Of a DNA stretch of 64,000 nt, positions 55,025 to 64,000 are shown piece by piece. Source of the stretch: an uncultured Planctomycetia bacterium. Its GTDB lineage: Bacteria > Planctomycetota > UBA1135 > GCA-002686595. Below the pieces are notes generated by a model. It had not been told where the DNA came from. It did not search any database and worked only from the letters and a program-made list of their open reading frames with translations. The position numbers and the translations under genes were made by a program. How positions within the stretch are numbered: the stretch's first letter is position 1; every line of letters begins with the position of its first letter. The stretch covers positions 1 to 64,000 of the forward strand of contig CALKYE010000274.1 of NCBI GenBank assembly GCA_938003765.1, given 5' to 3'.

Positions 55025-56707
55025 CTACGGCGCCAGCGAGAACTGCAGCGCGTTGCTCAGGTGCGTCGTGGCCTTCCCGCACGGCGGATCGCGGAACCAA
55101 CCCTGCGCCTGGAAGGTCTCGCCGGCGAACAGCGGCTGGCCGAGCGCCAGCGGGTGCGTGCTCATGAAGTTGTTGAAGTCCAGGCTCAACACTCCGTCGC
55201 ACAGCGCGAACGTGCCGCCCGAGTTCTGCGCGCCGGTGCGCTGCGTCGGGGCCTTCACGCACAGCATGCTGCCGCCGCAGTTCCACGGCGACGCGAGCGG
55301 CCCGTTCACGCCGTAGAACATGATCCCGGCGCGCTGGCCGTCGACGTTGTTCACGTCGATCTGGAACGGGCACGACAGCGAAGCGCTCGCGACGCCCGCG
55401 CCCGAGATCGTCGGCATGCAGCCGCCGCTGGTCACGCCGGTGGGGCAGTAGGTCGAGGAGGCGAACTCACAGCCATCGGGCACGCCGTTGCCGTTGCAGT
55501 CGGGCGCCATCCCGGCGGCGATGTCGAGCGCGTCCTCCTGTCCGTTGCCGTTGCAGTCGAACAGCGGCTGGCGCAGCACGTCGAGCGCGTCGAGATCGTC
55601 CGGCGGCAGCACGCCGAAGCGCGCCGTCACCAGTCCGAGGTTCTCCGCTGCGATGAAGATGCCGGGGAACGGCGAGAGTCCGCCGACCACGGGCGGGATG
55701 AGGATGTCGCCGGGCTGGATCGGGAGGCCGAACACGCTGTCGGGCGAGCCGATCACCGCGGAGCCGTTCGAGACCGAGAACAACACCATGTCGAAGGGCG
55801 CGGCCGGGGCCCACGCGTACGGACCGGGCGAGGGCTGGTAGCCGGCCACGCCGTTCTCGAACACCGCGAGCGCATCGAGGTCGTCGGTCACCGGCCCGAA
55901 CAGATCGAGCCCGAGCACTCCCGGCGCAGCCCACACGAACGGACTGCCCAGGCCGCCGCTCGCGCCGAGGATCGCGCCTGGCCGCAGGCCGCCGAGCGCG
56001 CCGAAGCCGGCGCACGGCGCGAGGTTGCCGATCGAGAACAACACGGGCGCGAGCGCCGGGACCGGTCCGTTCTGAATGTCGAACGCGTCGAGGTTGTCGC
56101 CCGGGTCGACGCCCGGCGTGCACACGCCGTGCGGCTCGATCAAGCCGAGCGACGGATAGCCCAACACTCCCGGCGAGGGCGCGCCATTGGCGTCGACCGC
56201 GAGCGTGTTTCCGCCCAGCGCCGGTCCGAGCGGTCCAGGCGGGAGCCCCAGGTCGATGAACAGGTCGGCGGCGCCTTCCTGGATCGCGAGTTCGCTGTTC
56301 GCGTTCGGCGGAAACGGTCCGACGAGGCCGACCGACTCGCGCCGCACGCTGAACCACACGCTGCCGCGCGGCATGCCCGGAATGGCGGGGCCGTCGGCGC
56401 CGTACGAGAGCGCGTCGACGTCGTAGAACGTCCCCAGCGGCGCGAGTCCGAGACCTCCTGGACCCGCGGGAATCACGACGCGCGGCGGCGGCAGCGGTCC
56501 GGCCGCGGGCGCGCCCATGCCGTTGCACACCGAGAGGATGTCGTCGGGGAAGATCGGCGCGCCCACGCTGCACGAAGGCGTGAGGAACGTCGGTCCCTTG
56601 GCGTCGATGCTGAACGTGGTTTGCGCACGGGCCGTGCTCGCGCACAGGGCGAGCGCCGCGAGCGCGACGGGATGCGAGGGTGAGCAGAGGCGCGTTCTGG
56701 TTGTCAT
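55025..56707 (-). CDS. Large exported protein, paralogue 1, with shared C-terminal module
   Basis: 560 residues from ATG 56707. Signal peptide ALAALALCASTARAQ. The body is a beta-rich domain of several hundred residues with repeated Gly/Pro-rich strands: FSIDAKGPTFL, DVDALSYGADGP, PGDNLDAFD, TDDLDALAVFENG, PDDLDALDVL. Two short acidic calcium-type loops follow (DCNGNGQEDALDI, DCNGNGVPDGCE), as in dockerin or thrombospondin type 3 repeats. The C-terminal module runs from YCPTGVTSGGC to LQFSLAP. The next gene is a close relative in the same orientation, with matching order of blocks. Confidence 0.8.
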   Translation of the reverse strand: MTTRTRLCSPSHPVALAALALCASTARAQTTFSIDAKGPTFLTPSCSVGAPIFPDDILSVCNGMGAPAAGPLPPPRVVIPAGPGGLGLAPLGTFYDVDALSYGADGPAIPGMPRGSVWFSVRRESVGLVGPFPPNANSELAIQEGAADLFIDLGLPPGPLGPALGGNTLAVDANGAPSPGVLGYPSLGLIEPHGVCTPGVDPGDNLDAFDIQNGPVPALAPVLFSIGNLAPCAGFGALGGLRPGAILGASGGLGSPFVWAAPGVLGLDLFGPVTDDLDALAVFENGVAGYQPSPGPYAWAPAAPFDMVLFSVSNGSAVIGSPDSVFGLPIQPGDILIPPVVGGLSPFPGIFIAAENLGLVTARFGVLPPDDLDALDVLRQPLFDCNGNGQEDALDIAAGMAPDCNGNGVPDGCEFASSTYCPTGVTSGGCMPTISGAGVASASLSCPFQIDVNNVDGQRAGIMFYGVNGPLASPWNCGGSMLCVKAPTQRTGAQNSGGTFALCDGVLSLDFNNFMSTHPLALGQPLFAGETFQAQGWFRDPPCGKATTHLSNALQFSLAP

Positions 56708-56869
56708 GGCGATACGGACTCCTGATCCGAAGGAAGCCGTTCGCGACGGGGCGAGGGTTCGCGGCGAGGACGCGAGCGGCCGCGGGCGAAGTGCGGCGCG
56801 CCGCGGGCCACTGGACAAGAAACTCGCGACGAAGTGGAGAAGTTGCGGCTCACTCGCCGTGTCGAGCCG

Positions 56870-58597
56870 CTACGGAGCGAGCGTGAAGCGCAGCGCGTTG
56901 CTCATGTTGGTGGTCTTGGGCGACGGAGGATCGCGGAACCAGGCCTGCGCGAAGAACACCTCGCCCGCGAAGAGCGGCTGGCCGAGCGCCAGCGGGTTCG
57001 AGCTCATGTAGAGGTTGAAGTCGAGCGCGAACGATCCGTTGCACGCGCCGGCGGCTCCGCCCGAGTTCTGCGCGCCGGTGCGCTGCGTCGGCGCCTTCAC
57101 GCACAGAAAGCCCGTGCCCCACGGCGAGGCCAGCGGCCCGCTCACTCCGTAGAAGACGATGCCGAGCTTCTGGCCTTCGAGCGCCGAGACGCCGATCGTG
57201 AACGGGCACGCCAGCGAAGCGCTCGGAGTTCCGGCGCCGCTGATCGAGGGCGCGCAGCCGTTGGTGGTGGTCGAACTCGTGCAGTAGCTCGCGACCGAGC
57301 TCTCGCAGCGGTCGAGCACTCCATTGCCGTTGCAGTCCGCTCCGACGAGCTGGCACGCGTCGAGCACACCGTCGCCGTCACAGTCGCCGCCCGTCGCTCG
57401 CTCGAGCGCGTCCTCGACACCGTTGGCGTTGCAGTCGATCACCGCCGTGCGTGTGAGGTCGAGCGCATCGAGTTCGTCGTCGAACGCCGCGCCGCCGCGC
57501 ACCGTCGCGAGGCCCAGGTTCTCGGCCGCGATGAAGATGCCCGGGAACGGCGATAGCCCGCCCGCGACTGGCGGGACGAGGATGTCGCCGGCCGCGATCG
57601 GCAGACCGAAGATGCTGTCGGGCGAGCCGATCACCGCCGAGGTCCCCGTCACCGAGAACAGCACCATGTCGAACGGCGCCAGCGGCGCCCACGCGTACGG
57701 ACCGGGCGAAGGCTGATACCCGGCTGCGCCGTTCTCGAACACGACCAGCGCGTCGAGGTCGTCGGTGAACGGACCGAACCGATCGAGCCCGAGCGCGGGC
57801 GGCGGCGCGTAGACGACGAGCGGGCCTCCTGCGCCGAACACGTTGACGATCGCGCCTGGCGGCACGCCGTTGAACGGCGCCGAGGCCGTGCGCGGGAAGC
57901 CGCACAGATCGAGGCCCGCGCCCTCCAGCGAGAAGTAGATCGGTCCCGCGAGCGGACCGTCGACGTCGAGGGCGTCGAGGTTGTCGCCCGTGGACACGAG
58001 CGGGCCGCACGGCGGGCCCTGGGGCTCGAGCAGTCCGAGCGCATCCGCAACCGGCGGCGCTCCGTCGCCGTCGACCATGCGCGTGTTCCCGGCGAGCGCC
58101 ACCGTCGGCGGAAGCGGACCGGACGGCAGCCCCAGGTCGATGAACACGTCGGCGGGAGCATCGAACGCGGCCGCTTGCGTGGCGACGTTCGGCGCCACGG
58201 GCGACGGACGTCCGACCGCAGTGCGACCCACGGAGAACTTGATGCTCCCCGGCGGCAGCACCGGCGTGCACGGGCCGTCGATGCCGTAGCTCAGCGCGTC
58301 GACCTCGTCCGCGCACGGAATCCCAGGCGGCGCGCAAGCCGCTCCGCCGGGCAGGCCCAGGCCGATCGGCGACGGCCCGTGCGGAATGAGGATCACCGGC
58401 TGCGGCAGCGGACCGGGCGCGGGGAAGAAGGTCGCGGGCGCGAGGATGTCGCCCTCGGTGATGGGGATGCCAGCGAACAGGCCCTTGGTGGGGCTGCGGT
58501 AGTCGATCGAGAAGGTGGACTGCGCGCGCGCGGTCGCGCAGCACACGACGAGCGCAGCGCTGGCGGCGATGGTTCGCGGATCGATCGGCGAGGGCAT
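56870..58597 (-). CDS. Large exported protein, paralogue 2, with shared C-terminal module
   Basis: 575 residues from ATG 58597. Signal peptide AASAALVVCCATARAQ. Same architecture as the neighbouring gene: FSIDYRSPTKGLF, EVDALSYGIDGP, GDNLDALDVDGP, TDDLDALVVFENG, GYQPSPGPYAWAP, GDILVPPVAGGLSPFPGIF, then acidic calcium-type loops (DCNANGVEDALE, DCDGDGVLDACQ, DCNGNGVLDRCE) and the C-terminal module ending in NALRFTLAP. Three such loops are present where the relative has two. The pair is a tandem duplication. The function is unknown; surface location is likely. Confidence 0.8.
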   Translation of the reverse strand: MPSPIDPRTIAASAALVVCCATARAQSTFSIDYRSPTKGLFAGIPITEGDILAPATFFPAPGPLPQPVILIPHGPSPIGLGLPGGAACAPPGIPCADEVDALSYGIDGPCTPVLPPGSIKFSVGRTAVGRPSPVAPNVATQAAAFDAPADVFIDLGLPSGPLPPTVALAGNTRMVDGDGAPPVADALGLLEPQGPPCGPLVSTGDNLDALDVDGPLAGPIYFSLEGAGLDLCGFPRTASAPFNGVPPGAIVNVFGAGGPLVVYAPPPALGLDRFGPFTDDLDALVVFENGAAGYQPSPGPYAWAPLAPFDMVLFSVTGTSAVIGSPDSIFGLPIAAGDILVPPVAGGLSPFPGIFIAAENLGLATVRGGAAFDDELDALDLTRTAVIDCNANGVEDALERATGGDCDGDGVLDACQLVGADCNGNGVLDRCESSVASYCTSSTTTNGCAPSISGAGTPSASLACPFTIGVSALEGQKLGIVFYGVSGPLASPWGTGFLCVKAPTQRTGAQNSGGAAGACNGSFALDFNLYMSSNPLALGQPLFAGEVFFAQAWFRDPPSPKTTNMSNALRFTLAP

Positions 58598-59139
58598 GGA
58601 CGAGGCTCCGTTCAGCGCGGGACGGCGGTGGGATCCGTGGGGGACGCAGAGCTGACGCCGCGGGCAGCTCGCGGGACCAAGTGCGCCGGCGCTCGTGCGT
58701 GTGGACATCAATTGCGCTGCGATGCGCTGCGCTCGCCGCCGCAGCGGTTCCGATCACCCGCAAAGCAGCCCGCGCGTGTCGTGGCGCCGGGGCCGACGTC
58801 GCCGACGTCGCCGACTCGCGCCGCGAGCGCGCAGAGCAACGCCTCAGCGCGGGTGCGTCGTGACTTCGCCACCGGACGCGCCGCAAGCGCCGCCACGCGC
58901 TGAACGGCACGCCCGAGAACGTTGCGCCGCCTCGACCGAGTCGCTGCGTCGCGCATTCGGGAATCCAAGTTGCCGCAGCTTGCGGTCGACCGTGCGCGCT
59001 CGGTTCGACGTCAACGAGCGAGCACTGCGCCTACCCACGATCCACTCGACGCGGCAACGGACATCCGGTCCGACTCTCGCGGTGCTGTGCGACCGGAGTC
59101 GAGCTCGACGGGACGTTTCGTCTCCCGCCCTTCATCGCC
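58598..59139. other. Divergent intergenic region, about 540 bp
   Basis: Between the exported paralogue (minus) and the 846-residue exported protein (plus), so it carries both promoters. A tandem 9-bp repeat GCCGACGTC lies at 58792-58817 (two copies plus a partial third). I see no open frame with protein-like composition and no tRNA or small RNA I could support. Confidence 0.5.
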
Positions 59140-61680
59140 ATGCACACCACTCACAGATCCAAACTCCTCGTTCTGCTCGCTCTCTCCGCTCCGCTCCAGG
59201 CGCAGAACCTGCTCGCCACCGAGTTCGAGCTCAAGGACGGCGCCATTCAGGACACCGCCGCCCACCACGACGCGACGAGCGGTCCGTCGAACAAGCGCAT
59301 CTGGCTCGCGCAAGGTCGCGTTCGCGCCGCGCTCGACCTGCAAGCTGCGCAGCGGATGGCGGGCGAGGACCGCTACTTCGACGGCGTTGCGCCGCAGCTC
59401 CTGCCGACCACTCCGGGCGCGACCTCCGGATGGGAGAAGGTGTTGCAGGTCGAACTCGATGAAGCCAACGCGAAGCTCTACACGCTGACCGAGACGACGC
59501 TGTATCGCGAGGATGTCTCCAATCCGTCCGCGCCCGTGTTCGAGGCCGCGCTCAGCCTCGCCAGCCTCCCCGCTGGCAGCGGCGACGGCGAGTGCCTGCG
59601 CGTGTGGTCCGCAACGCAGACGGTGGTGCTGCTCACGCACACCAACATCGTGACGCTCTCGAGCAACACCTCGGGTCTGAGCGTGCTCGGATCGACGCAG
59701 CAGTCGCTTCCCTTCGTCGACTCGCTGGTCCCCGGCAGTCCCAACTCCATCACTCCCAGTCAGGTCACCAGGCTCGCGCGCATGCAGTTGGCCCAGGACG
59801 TCGACGGGCGCGTGATCGCGTACGTCATCGGGCAGGCGGCGGGCTACGGTCTGATCCGACCGGGCCCCGGCGTGCTGGTCCTCGCGGACTTGGGACTCGC
59901 GAGCGGGTTCACGACTCCGACCTTCGACAACGTCCCCAACCCGCTGCTCGAAGGCTTCGTGTTCTTCGACCCGGCGCGGCTGCCCGGCGCCGCGGCGCCG
60001 TACTCGGACTGGGGCGCGCGAGACGTGGCCGTCGTGCCCGAGATCGTCGCAGGGGTTCCGCAGCAGAGCGTGTTCCTGGCGTGCGGCAAGCTGGCGCAGA
60101 TCCAGCGGCTCGACGCCACGTCCGCCTGGACCAATGGAATGAACCAACTCACGCCGCAGTTGAACGTCGACCTCGCGGGGCACGATGTGCAGCGCGTCGT
60201 GGCGCATCCGCTCGACAGCGGCAAGCTGCTCGCGACGACGCTGTACGGCGAGTTGTGGCTCGTCGACCGCGCCACCGGCCAGAAGCACGGCTCCGCTCCG
60301 GAGATCTTCCGCGGCGTGTTCGGCGACGTGGAACCCGTGGTGCGCACCGGCGCGCAACCGACGCACTGGTCGAGCTCCTCCGATGGTGACTACCAGTTGA
60401 AGGTCACCGACGTGACGCAGCCCTCCAGCTCCGGCGCGCCGTTGACACAGGTGCTCGAACGCTTCTGGCCCTTCGCGTCGGACGGCGGCGTCTACATCTC
60501 CGACTACGACTCGATCTACCTGATGACGTTCGGGAGTCTCGTGCGCTACCAGCGGCAGGGCGCCGACTGGGTCCCCGATCTCTCGTCGGTCCAGCCTGCG
60601 AACGTCGGACTCGGCGTCAACACGCCCGGCGCCACGGAGCACATCTTCCTGATGCGCGACGTCGACTACCCCGGCGACCATCGGCTCTACGTCGCGACGG
60701 CGCGCGGCGGCTTCTGCGAGTTCAAGGTCGACCCGTTCACCTACAACCCCCTGCCGCCGTCCGCGGTCGACGGGCCCGCGCTGAGCTCGATCTCCTCGAG
60801 CTGGATCGACGGTGAGCCGTCGTTCGGGAACGACGTCACGGCCGTGCGCATCGCCGGCACGCTGTGGGTGCTGACGGATCTGGCCTTGCTGCGTTCGCCC
60901 GCTTCCGAAGCGGTGCTCATCGCGCACCGGCGCAACGCGTCGGGGGTCTGGGAGCGAGTGGCCTGGGCGGTGTTCCCGACGGCGACCACGGGAGCGCTGT
61001 TCGCCAACACCGATGTGATCCACGTCACGAACGACACGACGCCCCTGGCCTTCGTCAACCATCCGCAGGGCTTCGTGTCGATCCCGCTCTCCACGCTGGC
61101 GAACTCGACGCCTTCGATCTCCTTCGCGGACTCGGTCGACACCTACCTCGGCGGCGCCGGCTTCAAGCTCTGCAAGGGCATCGCCAGTCGCCGCAATCGC
61201 GTGTTCGTCTGCCTGAGCTCTCCGGGCGCGAGCGGCGCGGCGGTCAATTCGCAGGTGAGCATGTACTCCTATTCGGCGAGCACGGGCATGGTCGGTCCTC
61301 TGCTGCAGGCGCTCACCGACAGGGACCTCTACTGCCAGTCGAACGGCGCCATCGGCGCGACGAACATCACGTCGCCGCCGGTGACGTGCGCGCCGACCAC
61401 CGCGCCCGTGGCGACGTTCGGGCGGAGTTTCCGCGCTCGGTTCCACGCGCAGACCTCGACGTGCGGAGCGCTGTATGTGTGCGCCGAACCCCTGCTCCTG
61501 GAGCTCGGCTACAACACCACCGCGGATGCGCTGAGCTACGCCGGTCACTGGGTGGGCGACTACGCGGGGGCGATCCAGGACGCCAATCGCTACGACTTCG
61601 GCTCGGGGCTGCGGCTGCTGGTCGTCAAGGACACGGAGTCCTTCGCACTGGTGACGCCCACGACGCTCTCGTGCCCGTGA
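59140..61680 (+). CDS. Large exported protein of unknown function
   Basis: 846 residues. Signal peptide LLVLLALSAPLQAQ. The body is beta-rich with repeated strand-turn blocks (RLYVATARGGFCEFKVDP, VYISDYDSIYLMTFG, KLLATTLYGELWLVDRATG) that look like a large propeller, with scattered Cys near the end (TCAPTT, TCGALYVCAE). No enzyme motif recognised. The C-terminus (TLSCP) recalls the last residues of one module-bearing protein but lacks the full shared module. ATG 59140 opens on the signal peptide. Confidence 0.65.
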   Translation: MHTTHRSKLLVLLALSAPLQAQNLLATEFELKDGAIQDTAAHHDATSGPSNKRIWLAQGRVRAALDLQAAQRMAGEDRYFDGVAPQLLPTTPGATSGWEKVLQVELDEANAKLYTLTETTLYREDVSNPSAPVFEAALSLASLPAGSGDGECLRVWSATQTVVLLTHTNIVTLSSNTSGLSVLGSTQQSLPFVDSLVPGSPNSITPSQVTRLARMQLAQDVDGRVIAYVIGQAAGYGLIRPGPGVLVLADLGLASGFTTPTFDNVPNPLLEGFVFFDPARLPGAAAPYSDWGARDVAVVPEIVAGVPQQSVFLACGKLAQIQRLDATSAWTNGMNQLTPQLNVDLAGHDVQRVVAHPLDSGKLLATTLYGELWLVDRATGQKHGSAPEIFRGVFGDVEPVVRTGAQPTHWSSSSDGDYQLKVTDVTQPSSSGAPLTQVLERFWPFASDGGVYISDYDSIYLMTFGSLVRYQRQGADWVPDLSSVQPANVGLGVNTPGATEHIFLMRDVDYPGDHRLYVATARGGFCEFKVDPFTYNPLPPSAVDGPALSSISSSWIDGEPSFGNDVTAVRIAGTLWVLTDLALLRSPASEAVLIAHRRNASGVWERVAWAVFPTATTGALFANTDVIHVTNDTTPLAFVNHPQGFVSIPLSTLANSTPSISFADSVDTYLGGAGFKLCKGIASRRNRVFVCLSSPGASGAAVNSQVSMYSYSASTGMVGPLLQALTDRDLYCQSNGAIGATNITSPPVTCAPTTAPVATFGRSFRARFHAQTSTCGALYVCAEPLLLELGYNTTADALSYAGHWVGDYAGAIQDANRYDFGSGLRLLVVKDTESFALVTPTTLSCP

Positions 61681-61793
61681 GCGCGCCGCAGTCCGACTCG
61701 CTCTGAGTTCATCGCACCGACGCGACCTCGCTCTGCCCAGCGCGGTCGCGTCGGCTCTCACTAGGCCGAAACGCGCCCGACCGCGTGGGCCGT

Positions 61794-62378
61794 TCAGCGC
61801 AACGGCTCGAGCGCCTCGCGCGCCAGCTCCGCTCGCTCGGCGGCCCGCGGGGCGCCCAGCTTCGCCGCACGCTCGAAGTGCTCCAGCGCGGCGCTCCACA
61901 GCGCGCGTTCGCCGCCTTCCCACACGAGCTGGGGATCGTTCTGCGCCGCGCGCGCGAGCAACTCGCCCTGCCACTGCGCCAGCAGCGCGGGCTCGTCGAC
62001 GGTCGCTTCGCCGCGGCGCGTGATCTCGAGCCCCACGCGCAGCCAGCGCGCGCGCAACTGCGGATCGAGCTCGCGCTCGGGGCTGGCGAGCGTGAACGCG
62101 AAGTACATCGACACGAACACGTGGGCGTCGGCGGAGCGCGCTTCGGTCTCGAGCAACGACTCCGCGCGCGCGAGCACGAGCTCCGTTCGACCCGAGCGCA
62201 TCGCCTGCTCGAGCCGCACCCACTGCACGCGCGCCAGCAACGGAGCGAAGGGCGCGAGCAAGCGCGTGCTCGCGCCGGCGCCTCGCGACGCGCCCGGTTG
62301 ACCGCGCAGGACCAGCGCCGACGCCGCCAGCGCGCACAACGCGACTCCGATCAAGGCCCGGCTGCGCAGCGAGCTCAC
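61794..62378 (-). CDS. Small anchored or exported protein of an ABC operon
   Basis: 194 residues. The GTG start at 62378 overlaps the stop of the permease gene (GTGA). An N-terminal hydrophobic stretch (IGVALCALAASALVL) serves as anchor or signal. The rest is helical, with TPR-like alternation (LEHFERAAKLGAPRAAERAELA). No family assigned. Translational coupling to the ABC permease suggests a role with that transporter, perhaps as an accessory subunit. Confidence 0.6.
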   Translation of the reverse strand: MSSLRSRALIGVALCALAASALVLRGQPGASRGAGASTRLLAPFAPLLARVQWVRLEQAMRSGRTELVLARAESLLETEARSADAHVFVSMYFAFTLASPERELDPQLRARWLRVGLEITRRGEATVDEPALLAQWQGELLARAAQNDPQLVWEGGERALWSAALEHFERAAKLGAPRAAERAELAREALEPLR

Positions 62379-63415
62379 CGCGACGTCCTCCAGGTCTGGA
62401 GGCCGCGCGCTGCGAGCGCGAGCGACACTGCGACGACTCCGAGCGCTGTCGCGTACTGCGCCGCGCCCGGCGCCGCCGGCGCGGAACCTCGTCCCACCGC
62501 GTCGAGAGCGTTGAACCATCCGCCCCAGGGCGACGCAGCGCTCCACAGCGCGTGTTCCCCCAGCCACGCGGGCAGCGTGAGCGCGAGCGAACTGGCGGCC
62601 GCGAGCACCGGCGGCAGGCGCGCGCCGAGCGCGAACGCGAGCGCGAGCAGCGCGCCCAGTGCGAGCGAGAGGTGCAGCCAGGTGAGCGCGCTCACCCAGC
62701 GCGCCGAACGCGCGGCGCCGAGCCAGATGGCCTCGTCGCGCGCGAGGAACACCACCGCGCCGCCCGCTCGCCTGCGCAGCGTGAGTTCGATGTCGCCTGC
62801 GCCCGCGGGCAGCTCGACGCGCAGCGCGGTGCTCGCGGAGACCCGTCGCTCGACGCAGCGCACGGCCTCGCCGCGGCGCGCGCACAGCTCGACATCGGCG
62901 GACACGTCGAGCGGGATCATGCCCAGGCGCAGCTCCACGCTGTGGGCTCGCTCGGGAGGCGCCAGGCGCGTTTGCAGTCGCACTTCGTCCCACGCGGACG
63001 CGTTGGTCTCCAGCGGAGCGCGTCCGAGCTCGCGCGCGAGCGTCGGGCCCTCGGGTCGGGCTTCGCACACCAGCGCCATCGCGGCGCCGAGCGCGCAGGC
63101 CACGCACCACGCGCCGAGCCAGCTCGCGAGCGCGACGGTCGCACGCGACTGCGGCGCGCCGCCGAAGGCGTCGACGTCGCGGCGGCGCCAATCGCTGGCG
63201 AGGCTCGCTGCGGCGTGCGTGAGGAGCGCGGCGCCGAGCGCCGAGAGCACCGCCCACAGCTCGCGGCGCGCGAGCGCATCGCGCGCGGCGGGATCGAGGC
63301 CGAGCGCGCTCTCGCGGTTGCTCCAGACCAGCGCGAGCGCGCTCAGCGCGAGGATCGCCAGCGTGCGCGGCGGCGCGCAGCGACGCGCTGCGAGTCGAGC
63401 GAAGGCGGCGATCAC
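62375..63415 (-). CDS. ABC-2-type transporter permease
   Basis: 346 residues. Membrane helices are grouped at about 15-35, 50-75, 100-120, 220-250, 255-275 and 320-340, with an extracytoplasmic domain of about 100 residues in the middle (ERAHSVELRLGMIPLDVS and after). This is not a standard ABC-2 pattern but fits exporters with a large loop. The GTG start at 63415 overlaps the ATPase stop (GTGA). No substrate can be named. Confidence 0.7.
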   Translation of the reverse strand: MIAAFARLAARRCAPPRTLAILALSALALVWSNRESALGLDPAARDALARRELWAVLSALGAALLTHAAASLASDWRRRDVDAFGGAPQSRATVALASWLGAWCVACALGAAMALVCEARPEGPTLARELGRAPLETNASAWDEVRLQTRLAPPERAHSVELRLGMIPLDVSADVELCARRGEAVRCVERRVSASTALRVELPAGAGDIELTLRRRAGGAVVFLARDEAIWLGAARSARWVSALTWLHLSLALGALLALAFALGARLPPVLAAASSLALTLPAWLGEHALWSAASPWGGWFNALDAVGRGSAPAAPGAAQYATALGVVAVSLALAARGLQTWRTSR

Positions 63416-64000
63416 GGTTTCGCGCGCGCCCGCAGCCTGCGGTAGAGCTCGAGCAGGTTCGACTGGGACAGCTCGACGCCTCGCACGACCGCGCCGAGCT
63501 CTGCGGCGCGCGCGCGGAGCTCCGCCAGCGCGGGTTCGCCTGCGCCTTCGAGCACGAGGTCGACGCGTGCGGCGGACCCCAGCTCGGCCAGCAGCTCGAG
63601 CGGGGCGCCCTGCGCGACGATGCGGCCGTCGAGCATCACCGCCAGCCGATCGCAGCGCCGCTCGAGGTCCGTGAGCAGGTGCGAGGACACGATCAGCGCC
63701 GCGCCGCGCTCGCGCGCTCCGTCGAGCACGTCGCGGAACACGTCGAAGCCCTGCGCATCGAGTCCTGCGGTCGGCTCGTCGAGCAGCAGCACCTGCGGAT
63801 CGTGCAGCAGCGCCGCGGCGAGTCCGAGTCGGCGCAGCATCCCGCGCGAGAACTTCGCGAGTTCGAGCTGCGCCGCGTGCGCCAGGCCCACGCGCTCGAG
63901 CCACACCCGCGCGCGCTCGGCGCACAGCTCCCGCGGCATGCGCTGGAAGGCCCCGCACAGCTCGAGCGTGGCGCGCGCGCTCAACTCCGGCGGGTACGGC
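63412..64000 (-). CDS. ABC transporter ATP-binding protein (5' end outside window)
   Basis: Partial: the reading frame continues beyond the right edge, so the Walker A region is not seen. Visible are the signature-like FSRGMLRRLGLAAAL, Walker B VLLLDEPTAGLD, the D-loop, and the switch histidine in SSHLL. The end of the protein carries a helical tail after QGAPLELLAELG, as in drug or polysaccharide exporters of the ABC-2 type. The coupled permease lies immediately downstream, so this is the ATPase of a two- or three-gene exporter. Confidence 0.85.
   Translation of the reverse strand, partial: PYPPELSARATLELCGAFQRMPRELCAERARVWLERVGLAHAAQLELAKFSRGMLRRLGLAAALLHDPQVLLLDEPTAGLDAQGFDVFRDVLDGARERGAALIVSSHLLTDLERRCDRLAVMLDGRIVAQGAPLELLAELGSAARVDLVLEGAGEPALAELRARAAELGAVVRGVELSQSNLLELYRRLRARAKP

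Noticed and set aside
59140..61680. C-terminus of the 846-residue protein as a sixth copy of the shared module
   Set aside because: Only the last few residues (TLSCP) resemble one member; the APxxRT and WFRDPP blocks are absent.
59011..62337. Long minus-strand frame across the 846-residue exported protein
   Set aside because: The plus-strand gene has a signal peptide and balanced composition; the antisense product is arginine-rich shadow.

Overview
The window is 64 kb of very GC-rich bacterial DNA with dense gene packing. There are no rRNA genes, no CRISPR array and no insertion sequence. The gene set suggests a planctomycete (Planctomycetota). It has exported FG-GAP and beta-propeller proteins that share a recurring C-terminal module, ECF sigma factors next to eukaryote-like Ser/Thr kinases, a membrane PPase with a PPi-type phosphofructokinase, and a split cytochrome bc complex with a giant multihaem cytochrome. 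The phylum is an inference from gene content; no rRNA or marker tree is available here.

Layout. 1-2.6 kb: a remnant of a DUF4062 gene, then (minus strand) a Xer-type tyrosine recombinase, a lipoprotein and a DUF2203 protein joined by 4-bp GTGA overlaps. 3.1-5.9 kb: an MFS transporter coupled to aminodeoxychorismate synthase pabB. 5.9-11.1 kb: a HEAT protein, two envelope proteins, xseA and a family 2 glycosyltransferase. 11.1-19.5 kb: a secreted HEAT-like protein, a deoxyhypusine-synthase-family enzyme, a cupin sugar epimerase, a PhoB-like regulator, prmA, two tandem paralogous propeller-like proteins and an aminotransferase. 19.6-22.2 kb: a large membrane-anchored protein, then tRNA-Leu(GAG), whose 3' tail is repeated in a 187-bp direct-repeat array similar in design to the E. 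coli tyrT locus. 22.4-24.6 kb: PPi-phosphofructokinase and a HEAT membrane protein.

24.8-32.1 kb is an energy-metabolism operon: Rieske protein, cytochrome b (N-terminal half), an enlarged subunit-IV-like C-terminal half, a 1195-residue cytochrome with eight CXXCH sites, and a secreted type-1 copper protein with a terminator downstream. Together these look like a quinol-oxidising bc-type complex plus electron acceptors. 32.2-38 kb: PDZ protein, HDOD protein, an MFS transporter, a YyaL/DUF255 protein and rsfS, which has no ordinary start codon. 38-42.2 kb: K+-dependent membrane PPase, a DedA protein and an alpha/beta hydrolase.

42.2-61.7 kb is the most accessory-looking part. Five exported proteins (two FG-GAP, one propeller-like, two large paralogues) share a C-terminal module of about 130 residues. 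Between them lie two sigma factor/kinase pairs; one kinase carries a ribosomal L7/L12-like C-terminal domain. A radical SAM/B12-type protein and an 846-residue exported protein complete this part. 61.8-64 kb: an ABC-2 exporter operon cut by the window edge. Several units use 4-bp GTGA stop/start overlaps, suggesting routine translational coupling.
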